This document shows, in pieces, positions 53,946 through 62,554 of a DNA stretch of 64,000 nt. A model generated the notes under the pieces. That model worked only from the letters and a program-made list of their open reading frames with translations, did not search any database and had not been told where the DNA came from. The first letter of the stretch is position 1; every line of letters starts with the position of its first letter. Origin of the DNA: Negativibacillus massiliensis (GTDB lineage: Bacteria; Bacillota; Clostridia; Oscillospirales; Ruminococcaceae); the NCBI RefSeq assembly GCF_900148495.1, contig NZ_FTRU01000008.1, forward strand, positions 1,178,001-1,242,000. Reading direction: 5' to 3'. A program made the position numbers and the translations under genes.

Positions 53946-54827
53946 CTATGCCTCCTTTTGCAGCTTAACCTGAATACGGCTGTCTGCTTTTTCTACTCCG
54001 ACAAATGGTATGGTACTGTTTTGCTGAATACAGAACGTTTGTTCTTCCTTCTGAATTTCTTCCGGCAGCAGGAAAATGATTCCCTTTAAACCTGCTTCTT
54101 CCTCATCATAACCAACAACGGGGGAAGCACCATATTGTTCGCAGACCTCCTCCTCAACAATCCAAGAATAGGTCGGGCGATAAACATGTCCGCCAGCTTT
54201 CAGATAAACGGTCTGACCGCTGTCATTGGTGAGAAATTCTCCATCGGTTTCCAGGTTTAGAAAGACCGCTGTCAGTCTCATATCATCCCAGAAAGTCTGA
54301 TTTTGTGAAAGCTCTGCTATCCATTCTTCGGTCAGTTCCAATGACTGGCTATCCTCGACAGAAGCGACTATTCCGTTATCCAATTCAAAACTTTCCTGCA
54401 TCTCGTACTCACGAATCGTGATCGAACCGATCTGCTCCATCACCCGCCTGCGGATTGGTTCCCGCAGAAGTTCACATCCCTGCTGTACCAGCATCAGGAC
54501 AACACAGAAAATAGCAAGTCTGCTGAAAATAAATCCCAGACATCCGCCCTTTCCTTTGTTTTTTTCTAGCGAAGGAACATTTTGCTGTACTGGTCTGGAT
54601 TTTGGTTTCCAGGAGATCTGTTTTTTCTGATCTTCCGGTTCTTCCTGTTCCTGCTGCTGCGGTTCCCGTCGATATTTTCCATGATCCTGATAGCTTTTTT
54701 CCTCTGCATAAGAGCCGTTTGGATCTGCCGTTTCTCTGTTGATCGGATTATAACTTCCGCACTTTGGACACAGTTCATCGATATCCGTATCGTACCGTTT
54801 GCCGCAGGATTGACACGTTATTTTCAT
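53946..54827 (-). CDS. Zinc-ribbon membrane protein, unknown function
   Basis: 293 residues. The N-terminal zinc ribbon ITCQSCGKRYDTDIDELCPK then CGSYNP has two CxxC pairs. A Gln/Glu/Pro-rich linker follows to about 95, then one helix (IFSRLAIFCVVLMLVQQGC). The extracytoplasmic region of about 170 residues includes LTAVFLNLETDGEFLTND and YRPTYSWIVEEEV, similar to DUF4352-like beta domains. Proteins of this layout are common in Clostridia, without known function. First gene of a two-gene unit; the ATG is preceded by AAAGGAGG. Confidence 0.82.
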   Translation of the reverse strand: MKITCQSCGKRYDTDIDELCPKCGSYNPINRETADPNGSYAEEKSYQDHGKYRREPQQQEQEEPEDQKKQISWKPKSRPVQQNVPSLEKNKGKGGCLGFIFSRLAIFCVVLMLVQQGCELLREPIRRRVMEQIGSITIREYEMQESFELDNGIVASVEDSQSLELTEEWIAELSQNQTFWDDMRLTAVFLNLETDGEFLTNDSGQTVYLKAGGHVYRPTYSWIVEEEVCEQYGASPVVGYDEEEAGLKGIIFLLPEEIQKEEQTFCIQQNSTIPFVGVEKADSRIQVKLQKEA

Positions 54828-54905
54828 GTTTGCCCTCCTTTTTTCACATTTTTATTTTGTTTTTCATATTATGGAAGGAAAAGAAATGAAACGAGGTGTT
54901 TCCCC

Positions 54906-55676
54906 TTGCCAAAAATCTATTTAAGCCCATCCACTCAGGACGGAAACCTTTATGTAAATGACAAAAATGAAGAGTACTGGATGAATCTCATTGCCGACGC
55001 AATGGAACCTTACCTTCTTGCAAGCGGCATTGAGTTTGTCCGCAACGATCCGCAAAAAACCGTTGTTGACTCCATCGCTCAGTCCAATCTATCCCATTAT
55101 GGCATGCATGTTGCCATCCACTCCAATGCGTCTCCTGAGGAAATGGCAGGACTTTTGCAGGGCAGCGATATTTACTATCGTCCCGGCAGCAGCCAGAACG
55201 CTATTCTGAGTCAACGTTTTGCAAATATCGTTGCAGAGGAGCTCAAAAAAATTTATCCAAATCCTCAGCGAGTCAACGCCCGTCCTACCGACACTCTGGC
55301 CGAGGTACTGCAAACCAACTCCCCAGCGGTGCTGATTGAAGTTGCCTACCATGACAATCTCCAGGATGCCCAGTGGATCCAGCAGAACATACAGCCAATT
55401 GCGGAAAGTATCGTCCGCGCACTCACTACTTATTTTGGTATCCCGTTTGCAATGCCTCAGTCGGTACGAACCGGTATTGTCGAGACGGGAGGTGCAAATC
55501 TCAATATCCGCAGCATGCCTACCACCAACTCTACCATCGTGGCGCTGGCACCCAACGGCGCAGAGCTCACCATCTATTCCGAAAGTGAATCATCGGATGG
55601 AAAATGGTATGCCGTCCGCTATCGGAATGCAACCGGATATGTCTATGCACCTTATGTCCGCATTCTGGAATCGTAA
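54906..55676 (+). CDS. N-acetylmuramoyl-L-alanine amidase with SH3b domain, atypical
   Basis: 256 residues from a TTG at 54906 with GAGGTG 7 nt upstream. Amidase_3-like domain at about 1-180: Glu22/23 in NEEYWMNLIAD, His72 in HVAIHSNAS, and Glu145 in AVLIEVAYHDN match the zinc and catalytic positions. The first zinc-ligand motif, normally DPGHGG, is replaced by LSPSTQDGN with no His. A bacterial SH3 domain (about 188-254; GANLNIRSMPTTNSTIVAL) follows. There is no signal peptide, so export needs another route or mother-cell lysis. It is followed after 12 bp by the Cys-rich gene. Upstream CATATTATG (54865-54873) with AC 17 bp before weakly resembles a sigma-K promoter. Confidence 0.82.
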   Translation: MPKIYLSPSTQDGNLYVNDKNEEYWMNLIADAMEPYLLASGIEFVRNDPQKTVVDSIAQSNLSHYGMHVAIHSNASPEEMAGLLQGSDIYYRPGSSQNAILSQRFANIVAEELKKIYPNPQRVNARPTDTLAEVLQTNSPAVLIEVAYHDNLQDAQWIQQNIQPIAESIVRALTTYFGIPFAMPQSVRTGIVETGGANLNIRSMPTTNSTIVALAPNGAELTIYSESESSDGKWYAVRYRNATGYVYAPYVRILES

Positions 55677-55688
55677 GGAGGTATTTTC

Positions 55689-56645
55689 ATGAAAATCTTC
55701 CAATGCGCAAACAACGCCTGTTCCGGCGGCGCTCCGATGGTTTTTCCTCAGAGTGCCCTGTCTGTCCAGGATATCTTGAATATGCAGGAGGCAAATCTTC
55801 TGGGAACGCTCCCATCCGGGCTGCTTCCCTGCAACAGTTCCTGCTATGGATGTCCTCTGTCCGCTTCCAATTCTTGCCAGAACGCTTCCAGCCTCTTTCC
55901 ACTGACTGGCTCATGCTACACAAACGGTTCTTCTGGGGCAGAATCCAATTCCTCTGCTGCACAGCAAAGCTGTTCTCCCGGTATTTTTCCGCTCAGCAAC
56001 TCTGCTGACAACTGTCCACCGGCTTCTGCTGTGCAAACACAAGCCACTATTCAGAACACTTCCTCCACCGATTGTACTCCCTGCTCTTCTGCCATGCCGC
56101 TTTCTATCGGGATTTTCCCTCTGATGGACTCTCCCACTAACTGTCCACCTGCTACGACACCCGCAGCACCACTTGGTACAGTGGCTGCTCCACCAGTCGT
56201 TCCCGCGCCGGTATCCAGAGCCGCCGCTCCTTCTCTGCCAGTACAAAATGCTGTACAGTTTCTGGTTAAAACACTTGCATCATCCAATCAGCCTATCCCT
56301 GCACAACCAGACGTTATTCGCGGCGAAGACATCTCACTGGAAGAAGAAAAGATTGTATTTGCTCCCGGTGCTTTGTATCTGGTCAGCTATCAGCTTGATG
56401 CTCAGCCCCAGAGCGGCAGCTTTGCAGAAATTTCTGCAGAAATTGACAACGAGCTGCATCCGGAATTTTCCAGCACACAGCATTTTCTCTCGGATCAGGA
56501 GCAATTCTATCATGCTTTTCTGCATCACCTGTTTTTGCTGGATACCACACAAAACGACTCTCCCGCTGCCTTAACCCTCACACTGCATACAGACAGCACC
56601 GCTCCAGTTCCTTTGAAAGGACACCTTCTGGCGTTCCGACTGTAA
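55689..56645 (+). CDS. Cys/Ser/Pro-rich protein, possible spore-surface protein
   Basis: 318 residues, family not recognised. The first 155 residues hold 12 cysteines and many Ser, Asn and Pro. Two repeats, GIFPLSNSADNCPPA (98-112) and GIFPLMDSPTNCPPA (141-155), agree at 11 of 15 positions; a degenerate third lies at about 68-79. An Ala/Pro linker (155-182) leads to a C-terminal domain with APGALYLVSYQLDAQPQSGS, which recalls the C1q/TNF-like end domains of exosporium proteins such as BclA. No signal peptide. AAGGAGG lies 7 nt before the ATG, and it is cotranscribed with the amidase. A spore-coat or exosporium role is inference from composition, domain plan and lack of a signal. Confidence 0.75.
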   Translation: MKIFQCANNACSGGAPMVFPQSALSVQDILNMQEANLLGTLPSGLLPCNSSCYGCPLSASNSCQNASSLFPLTGSCYTNGSSGAESNSSAAQQSCSPGIFPLSNSADNCPPASAVQTQATIQNTSSTDCTPCSSAMPLSIGIFPLMDSPTNCPPATTPAAPLGTVAAPPVVPAPVSRAAAPSLPVQNAVQFLVKTLASSNQPIPAQPDVIRGEDISLEEEKIVFAPGALYLVSYQLDAQPQSGSFAEISAEIDNELHPEFSSTQHFLSDQEQFYHAFLHHLFLLDTTQNDSPAALTLTLHTDSTAPVPLKGHLLAFRL

Positions 56646-56657
56646 TCATTTCTGTTA

Positions 56658-56906
56658 CTATTCTTTTTTCTGGAAACCCGGAAGTTCCTGTTCGATCTTG
56701 CAGTTAAAATCGTTTTGTGCTCCGCAGTAAGGGCAGTCAACTAAAATGCTGTAAATCTGTTCGGTGACAAGTAAAATTCCTTTCACTGCTGCACTTTTTC
56801 CATCATCGTGCACAACTTGCAGATAGCTTTCCTGTTCCGGCTGATAATACCAAGTAAAGGTCTCTCCACACTTGTGACAACGGTGAGTATCTTTATACAA
56901 AGCCAT
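56658..56906 (-). CDS. Small zinc-ribbon protein
   Basis: 82 residues with two CxxC pairs, HRCHKCGETFTWYY at the start and VDCPYCGAQN near 57-66, which together would bind one zinc. The middle is beta-like. It is probably cytoplasmic; function unknown. Its 3' end faces the Cys-rich gene with only 12 bp between the stops and no visible terminator. AAGGAAGG precedes the ATG. Confidence 0.8.
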   Translation of the reverse strand: MALYKDTHRCHKCGETFTWYYQPEQESYLQVVHDDGKSAAVKGILLVTEQIYSILVDCPYCGAQNDFNCKIEQELPGFQKKE

Positions 56907-56981
56907 AAAAATCCTTCCTTTCTTATCTTTTCCTATTATACCATCCTTTTTTACTCTCTTCCAGTAATTCCTCCTTCTTTT

Positions 56982-57010
56982 TTGTCATCTTTCCTGTTTT
57001 ATGGTATAAT
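56982..57010 (+). promoter_or_regulatory. Sigma-A promoter of the MYG1 gene
   Basis: TTGTCA (56982-56987), 17-bp spacer, TATAAT (57005-57010) extended by TGG, 47 nt before the ATG. Confidence 0.8.
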
Positions 57011-57057
57011 CTGTGATAAGACAAACAGAATCATATTTTTTGAATGGAGGATTTTTT

Positions 57058-57882
57058 ATGACGACTGTTCCCAAAATCGCGCTCACTCATGCCGGCAAAT
57101 TCCATGCTGATGATGTTTTTTCCGCAGCACTGCTGCGTTTGATCTATCCTGATATTCAATTTCAGCGTGTATTTTCCGTTCCGGAAGATTTCGATGGCCT
57201 TGTCTTTGATATTGGTTGGGGAAAATTTGACCATCATCAGAGCGGTGCTCCTGTACGAGAGAATGGTGTTCCGTATGCTGCATTTGGGCTTTTGTGGAGA
57301 GAATACGGTTCCCAGCTTGTCGGTGAGGAAGCACAGCGCTTTGACGAACATTTCATCCAGCCGCTGGATCTTGAGGACAATACCGGATGCGGTCATCCGC
57401 TTGCGGCTGCAATTGCAGCCTTTAATCCATGCTGGGACTCTGACGAAAATCCTGATGATAATTTCCAGAAGGCTCTGGATGTTGCGTTTGCCATTCTCTC
57501 CCGCAAAATTGAGGAAGTAAACGGTATCCGCCGTGCAGGTGCATTGGTAAAGGAAGCTGTCTTAAAGATGCGGGATGACATCATTGTGCTAGATCGCTAT
57601 GCCCCATGGAAACAGTTTGTGCTGGATTCTTCTGCTTTGTTTGTGGTTTCCCCATCCCAGCGCGGCGGATTCAGCGCACAGGGTGTTCCGGTAAGTGCGC
57701 AGGACAATACGCTCCGCCTTCCATTCCCTCAGGAATGGGCAGGAAAATCGGCTTCGGAGCTTCAGCAGATGACTGGAATCAAAACCCTACGTTTTTGCCA
57801 CAACAACCGTTTTCTGATTTCCGCAGATACACAGGAAGACGCCATCGCGGCATGTTATCTTGCAAAAAAACTTTCTCACTAG
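57058..57882 (+). CDS. MYG1 family protein (DHH-like)
   Basis: 274 residues from the ATG at 57058 with GGAGG 7 nt upstream. The family start THAGKFHADDVFSAALL and the metal-like motif VFDIGWGKFDHHQSGAP are intact, as is ILSRKIEEVNGIRRAG. MYG1 proteins belong to the DHH phosphoesterase-like group; the eukaryotic member is an RNA exonuclease, and the bacterial role is not established. The two His of KFDHHQ and Asp of HADD would bind metal. Monocistronic, own promoter and terminator. Confidence 0.92.
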   Translation: MTTVPKIALTHAGKFHADDVFSAALLRLIYPDIQFQRVFSVPEDFDGLVFDIGWGKFDHHQSGAPVRENGVPYAAFGLLWREYGSQLVGEEAQRFDEHFIQPLDLEDNTGCGHPLAAAIAAFNPCWDSDENPDDNFQKALDVAFAILSRKIEEVNGIRRAGALVKEAVLKMRDDIIVLDRYAPWKQFVLDSSALFVVSPSQRGGFSAQGVPVSAQDNTLRLPFPQEWAGKSASELQQMTGIKTLRFCHNNRFLISADTQEDAIAACYLAKKLSH

Positions 57883-57895
57883 TCTTTATTCCATC

Positions 57896-57928
57896 AAAAA
57901 AAGCATCGGAGTATTCCGATGCTTTTTT
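57896..57928. terminator. Bidirectional terminator after the MYG1 gene
   Basis: 14-bp stem AAAAAGCATCGGA / TCCGATGCTTTTT with a 4-nt loop, between convergent genes. Confidence 0.9.
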
Positions 57929-57930
57929 AT

Positions 57931-58494
57931 TTAAAACAGATTTTCCAGGCGGTCTGCCAGGCTTTCCAGCTCCTCACGGTCAGGCTGTTTGTCCTCGCGT
58001 CCCCTCATGCGGGCCAGTGCATCCTTGGCAAGCTTTACAAGCTGCTGTGCCTCTTCATTTTCCAGAGTCTGCGCACGCATACTCAGACGCTTTAAGCGTT
58101 CCATCGCCAGAAACAACTCATGCTCTTTGCGCACTTCCTCAATCAGCTCTCCAAACACCCAGCTCTCATTATGCGGTGTAATAACCATCTTAACTGGGAG
58201 ATCGATCTGCTCACGATTGAGCGCATTTAACAGCTGATCCAAGCGTTTTCCTGCGATTCCTCCCATTGCCATAGCCGGTGTCTGCGGAATCTGCTGCAGT
58301 TCTTGACGTTCACCGTCTTCCTTTCTGCGGTACTCAGCAAGTTCGCCGGTTGTAAAACAAAGCTCCTGCTGTGTTACCGCTTTCCATCTGATTCCCATCT
58401 GCTCTAAAATTTCGGGGAGTTTATCGCCATTTTTGATTTTCTCCTGCTGATACAGCAGTACGATTTCTGGTTTGGGTGCAATCTTCGCTTTCAT
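57931..58494 (-). CDS. DUF3783 domain protein
   Basis: 187 residues, cytoplasmic. The first 130 residues match the DUF3783 type: EIVLLYQQEKIKNGDKLPEI, QMGIRWKAVTQQEL, then VKMVITPHNESWVFGELIEE. The C-terminal 50 residues are helical and charged. No activity is known. It is common in Clostridia. AAAGGAGAAGG lies 5 nt before the ATG. It is transcribed in the same direction as the upstream germination operon, but 76 bp after it. Confidence 0.88.
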   Translation of the reverse strand: MKAKIAPKPEIVLLYQQEKIKNGDKLPEILEQMGIRWKAVTQQELCFTTGELAEYRRKEDGERQELQQIPQTPAMAMGGIAGKRLDQLLNALNREQIDLPVKMVITPHNESWVFGELIEEVRKEHELFLAMERLKRLSMRAQTLENEEAQQLVKLAKDALARMRGREDKQPDREELESLADRLENLF

Positions 58495-58570
58495 CTTTCC
58501 TTCTCCTTTTCGTTTGCTCCCATTTTACCATATCTTTCCCCACTTTTCCAGAGCCTGTTTTGCGCAACGA

Positions 58571-59737
58571 TTATGTTGCCTTGCTATCGACCTGGAAATG
58601 CTTGCTTTCCAAACCAGGATGGTCAATACGGCAGTCCACACTGATATTGATCGTCATCTGGTCGATGACCTTATCCCAATCCTGCTGGTTTTCTTTCCAA
58701 TATTCCGGCTCATACTTCTTGATAAACTCTGAATATCGAAATACATCGCACTTTTCTTCCAGCAACACCTTATCAATGGTATGCTGTACTGTCTCTTTAA
58801 TCTGCCCCGCTACTTCATTCTGGATTTCTTCTAGCTCTCCAATTTCGGTACCGCCGCCGCGGTCAAAGCTGACCTCATGCACACTTCCTTCTGACTGGAT
58901 GGAAAGGTCGAGTACCGGCTTTCCTCGCTCCAACCTGACCTTTGCCTTCGTTTTGCTGTTATCCAGTTCCACCGAAGCGCGGGATGCTTTATCCTCGCCA
59001 AAATCAACGGTAATAATTGCCCTTGCCAATTCATCCGTTGCCCAAAGGACACCCTTTGCTTCTTCTATGGAAAGAGTGTCTTTAAGTTTCCCATCCCGAA
59101 ATACCGCCATTCCCGAAATTTTCAGCTTCTTTTCTTCATTTTCTGAGCTGACGGTTTCAATCAATGGAAGATATGGTTCAGCACGATCACTTTGTAGACG
59201 GTTCATCACATCTTTCAGGGTTGGTCTTCCCAAAAGTCCATTTTTCTGTCCCTGCTGCACCATACTTTTTAACTGTGTTGGGGTGCTTCCTTCCCCAGAC
59301 TGAGCACGAATCACTTCTTCTGCCTGTCCCTGAGCCATCACCACATACAGCTCCGGACTTACCTCATGATTGGAATTAAAAAAGTTGAGTACCCCTTCCA
59401 GTCCCTGTTCGGCGGCCTTTTCTCCCACTACCAGAAAACTGCTGTTGCCAAAAAAGACCTTGTTTCCATTGTAGTGACTCACCTGATCCACTGCCTCACT
59501 GATCGATCTTCCCTTCGTCTGAATGACAAGCGACTGAGATTCCGAGGTTTTCTCCCCCGATTGTGCCTGTGGAGAAAATTGCAGCATAGTCAATAGATAC
59601 TCTTCTCCATCCATATCCACTCCCACCATTTTGATAATCGTTCTCTCTTTTAGCTCGGCTGCATTCATACACCCTGTCAGGCAAAGAGGGAGCAGGACAA
59701 TCAGCAGAGCCAAAAATATTCCGCTTATTTTTCTCAT
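58571..59737 (-). CDS. Spore germination lipoprotein, Ger(x)C family
   Basis: 388 residues from the ATG at 59737, with AGAGGGGG 7 nt upstream; it overlaps the permease gene by 4 bp, so translation is coupled. Lipoprotein signal with lipobox CLTGC (Cys22). The rest follows the GerC pattern: RTIIKMVGVDMDGEEYLLTM near the start, SHYNGNKVFFGNSSFLVVGE, and the C-terminal RIDHPGLESKHF region. It is the C subunit of a GerA-type nutrient receptor in the spore inner membrane. The frame is open about 220 nt further upstream within the permease gene, without a lipoprotein signal there. Confidence 0.94.
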   Translation of the reverse strand: MRKISGIFLALLIVLLPLCLTGCMNAAELKERTIIKMVGVDMDGEEYLLTMLQFSPQAQSGEKTSESQSLVIQTKGRSISEAVDQVSHYNGNKVFFGNSSFLVVGEKAAEQGLEGVLNFFNSNHEVSPELYVVMAQGQAEEVIRAQSGEGSTPTQLKSMVQQGQKNGLLGRPTLKDVMNRLQSDRAEPYLPLIETVSSENEEKKLKISGMAVFRDGKLKDTLSIEEAKGVLWATDELARAIITVDFGEDKASRASVELDNSKTKAKVRLERGKPVLDLSIQSEGSVHEVSFDRGGGTEIGELEEIQNEVAGQIKETVQHTIDKVLLEEKCDVFRYSEFIKKYEPEYWKENQQDWDKVIDQMTINISVDCRIDHPGLESKHFQVDSKAT

Positions 59738-60861
59738 GCTTTTTCCCCCTCTGAAAGCTGTTTTGGATTCTGATTTTTGTCCTGTCTCCAACGCAAAAAT
59801 AAAAGCAAAAGGGGAAGCAGCACAAGCAACCCATACATCGGGATTCCACTTGCTAAAAACTGATAAATTCCCTGAAACAGTTTGATATAACGAACAGATA
59901 CTGTAGAAATCAGCAGTACCAGAATTCCATTTACAGCCATCATCCATTTTCCCCATCGATATCCCATCAGCTCTCCCAGCATTCTGGTTGCAAGCAGCAG
60001 ATATACCGCTGCCCGGACTAAACTGACTGCCACCCAGATGGCAACTACAATATAATCAAATCGATAGTAAACATTGGAGCCAGAAAGGATAAACAGGGTA
60101 TAAATTGGAAAGTTTCTGGTCTCACCATAGCTTCCCAGAACTGTTACGGCAGCGAAGCTTACCAATACCAAAATAATGCTGACAATGCTGTGATAACGCA
60201 GGAAAACACCTTTTCCGGAAGGAGTACGCAGGTTGGAAAGCAGTAAGGCCAATGCAATCAGCTCGATATTTTGTGTAAAATAAAGGCTGGAGGAATAGAG
60301 CACCGTTCCAATTCCTTCATAAAGAGGAGAAATCAGATTGAGGGTATCCACAAATCGCCACAGCCCCAGGCCCACCAGAAGTGAGGACAGGATAGTTGCT
60401 GCTAAAAGAATCACTGACATCCTGCTGATGGCTTCCAAGCCTAAAAATACAAGGTAAAGGACAGACGCACAAAAAATGATGCCAACCCAAAAGGTGCTTG
60501 CCTGCGGATAAACTGCACTGGTCAAAAACAGCGTAAACTGCGCGACTGTTTCAGACGCAACCACAATACAAACCAGATAAAATGCTGCTGCACTAAACCT
60601 TCCCACTCCTGGGGAAAGCTGTTTTGCTACCTGCTGCAAATTCATTCCGGGATACTGCCGCAACAGAAAAAACAATGGAATCATCACCAGAAAGGTCAGG
60701 AAAAAACCAACGATAATCGAAAGGATCGCAACGCTTCCACCCACAGAATGGTGGGTGTTTGGCAAAAAGATCAGGATGATAAACATTCGCGACAAAATCA
60801 ACAGCGCACTCAGCTGAGCTGCTTTAATTTGGGGAACGCGAATCTGTTCATTTGTCAGCAT
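59734..60861 (-). CDS. Spore germination permease, GerAB/endospore germination permease family
   Basis: 375 residues with ten predicted helices, amino-acid/polyamine/organocation-like. The B subunit of a GerA-type receptor, thought to bind the germinant in the membrane. N-terminal RVPQIKAAQLSALLILSRMF, then PNTHHSVGGSVAILSIIVGF, and ISPLYEGIGTVLYSS fit the family. It overlaps the GerA gene by 7 bp and GerC by 4 bp, the compact A-B-C order of gerK-type operons. Confidence 0.95.
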   Translation of the reverse strand: MLTNEQIRVPQIKAAQLSALLILSRMFIILIFLPNTHHSVGGSVAILSIIVGFFLTFLVMIPLFFLLRQYPGMNLQQVAKQLSPGVGRFSAAAFYLVCIVVASETVAQFTLFLTSAVYPQASTFWVGIIFCASVLYLVFLGLEAISRMSVILLAATILSSLLVGLGLWRFVDTLNLISPLYEGIGTVLYSSSLYFTQNIELIALALLLSNLRTPSGKGVFLRYHSIVSIILVLVSFAAVTVLGSYGETRNFPIYTLFILSGSNVYYRFDYIVVAIWVAVSLVRAAVYLLLATRMLGELMGYRWGKWMMAVNGILVLLISTVSVRYIKLFQGIYQFLASGIPMYGLLVLLPLLLLFLRWRQDKNQNPKQLSEGEKA

Positions 60862-62447
60862 GATTTTTTATCCTCCTTATTTTCGTTCAGTCGGCTTCCC
60901 GGCAGATTCTGTACATGCAGACGCAGCTTTCCAAGCTTTTTCCAGCTGCTTCTCCAGAAGTTATCCCGTAAATCAGCTGTTGACCAGGGGCTGGTCGGTG
61001 CCATGATTGGAATTCCAAACGATTCCAGCGCACAAAGATTGCACAAAAGAAGCACAAACCCAACAGAAATTCCAAACAACCCCCAGGTTCCGCCCACAAT
61101 GATGAACACAAACTTCAGTACTGCTGCTGGTTCGTATAAAGATGGCACTACAAAGGAGCTCAGTGCTGTCAGTGCAACCACCATCACCATGGAAGAACCG
61201 ATAATGCCTGCCTGAACAGCGGCATCTCCAATGACCAACGCTCCGATAATGCTGACTGCATGTCCCACCGGACGCGGCAGGCGGAGTCCTGCTTCTCGCA
61301 TAATCTCATAAATCAGGTGTATGATAAACGCTTCGGTCATCATGGAAAACGGCGTCTGCTGCTCAGAAGCAGCAATATTAAACAACAGGCTATCCGGCAG
61401 CATCTGCGGACTGAACACGGTAATCGCTACATATAACCCCGGCAGAAAGACCGAGAGGAAAAAGGCAAAATACTTGAGCAGCCTGATAAAAGAGCCATAA
61501 TAAGGACGATAGGAGTAGTCGTCCATACTTTGAAAATGCTCGGAAAACAGATAAGGAACAATCAGTGCAAAAGGAGTTCCGTCCACCAGAATTCCGATTC
61601 TTCCCTCATTTATTTTCGCGCACAATGTATCCGGTCGTTCGGTCGTTCCCACAGAAGAAAAAGGTGATTTCGGATTGCCCTCCAGATAAGGGCTGAGATA
61701 TCCCTGGCTGAGCACAATATCGGAGCTGAGATTGCTCAGTTTTTCCCTCACTGCCTGCACTAATTTAGGGTCGGCTGTATCGGTCAGGTAGACAAGGCAG
61801 ATATCCGTCCTGCTTTTTTGTCCCACCGGATACATCTCAAATTTCAAGCTGGGAGAACGGATTCGGCGCCGTATCATGGTTTGATTGATTCGGACTGGTT
61901 CCACAAATCCTTCCCGTGAACCGGTAATGTTCATCTCGGTACTCGGCTCGGAAACAGAGCGAAAATTAAATCCCTGCATTCCGCAAGCTATTCCACGATC
62001 TACCCCGTCAATTAACAGAATAACAAATCCCGCCATCAAAAAGGTAAACAACTCATCATAGGTAAAAAACTCTTTCTGATCTCCGGAAAAAACGGTGTTT
62101 TTGCTCACCCAATGGGCTACTGCCTCGCCATCCGCATTTGGGATGGAAACTTCGCTGAGAGGGCGCACCATAATCTGGGTAAACATCTGAAGATTAATCA
62201 TTCCCTCACACATCAAAATTCCAACTTTTACCCCGCTGACCTCGATTTGACGATCAAGCAGGTCGCTGGTATTTTGCGAAAAAGCACGGATTTTTACCAT
62301 GTTTTCCATCAGGTCCTTTTGAAGCCGTACCTGTGCGTCCTTTCTGGAACCGACACCCTGCGGGATAGACGAATCAAACAATCCCCCCTGTTCCTGCGAC
62401 TTTTTGTTGTTTTGAGAGGAAAACATTTCTTTCCAAATGTTGTTCAT
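60855..62447 (-). CDS. Spore germination protein, GerA family
   Basis: 530 residues, the A subunit. A long hydrophilic N-terminal part (about 1-300) with GYLSPYLEGNPKSPFSSVGT and ERPDTLCAKINEGRIGILVDG, the conserved PxxPF-type region FSSVGTTERPD, then four or five helices (FAFFLSVFLPGLYVAITVF, VMVVALTALSSFVVPSLYEP). GerA proteins form an ion-channel-like complex with GerB and GerC that starts germination. First gene of the operon, preceded by a forespore-type promoter. GAGGAAG lies before the ATG. Confidence 0.96.
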   Translation of the reverse strand: MNNIWKEMFSSQNNKKSQEQGGLFDSSIPQGVGSRKDAQVRLQKDLMENMVKIRAFSQNTSDLLDRQIEVSGVKVGILMCEGMINLQMFTQIMVRPLSEVSIPNADGEAVAHWVSKNTVFSGDQKEFFTYDELFTFLMAGFVILLIDGVDRGIACGMQGFNFRSVSEPSTEMNITGSREGFVEPVRINQTMIRRRIRSPSLKFEMYPVGQKSRTDICLVYLTDTADPKLVQAVREKLSNLSSDIVLSQGYLSPYLEGNPKSPFSSVGTTERPDTLCAKINEGRIGILVDGTPFALIVPYLFSEHFQSMDDYSYRPYYGSFIRLLKYFAFFLSVFLPGLYVAITVFSPQMLPDSLLFNIAASEQQTPFSMMTEAFIIHLIYEIMREAGLRLPRPVGHAVSIIGALVIGDAAVQAGIIGSSMVMVVALTALSSFVVPSLYEPAAVLKFVFIIVGGTWGLFGISVGFVLLLCNLCALESFGIPIMAPTSPWSTADLRDNFWRSSWKKLGKLRLHVQNLPGSRLNENKEDKKSC

Positions 62448-62484
62448 TGTTCCACTTCCTCATTTTACAAATTCTTTTCCCTCC

Positions 62485-62522
62485 TAGTATCTGCATAAAA
62501 CATCCATTTTATACCGATACTA
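62485..62522. promoter_or_regulatory. Overlapping divergent forespore (sigma-G-like) promoters
   Basis: Plus strand: GCATA (62493-62497), 18 bp, GATACTA (62516-62522), for yetF. Minus strand: GTATA (62510-62514), 18 bp, GATACTA (62485-62491), for the gerA operon. Each minus-10 differs from the sigma-G CATACTA form by one base and the spacers fit the published N18. The two promoters form one imperfect dyad of 38 bp. Confidence 0.6.
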
Positions 62523-62554
62523 TCTGCATGAAAATTTGAAAGGAAAGTGGTTTT

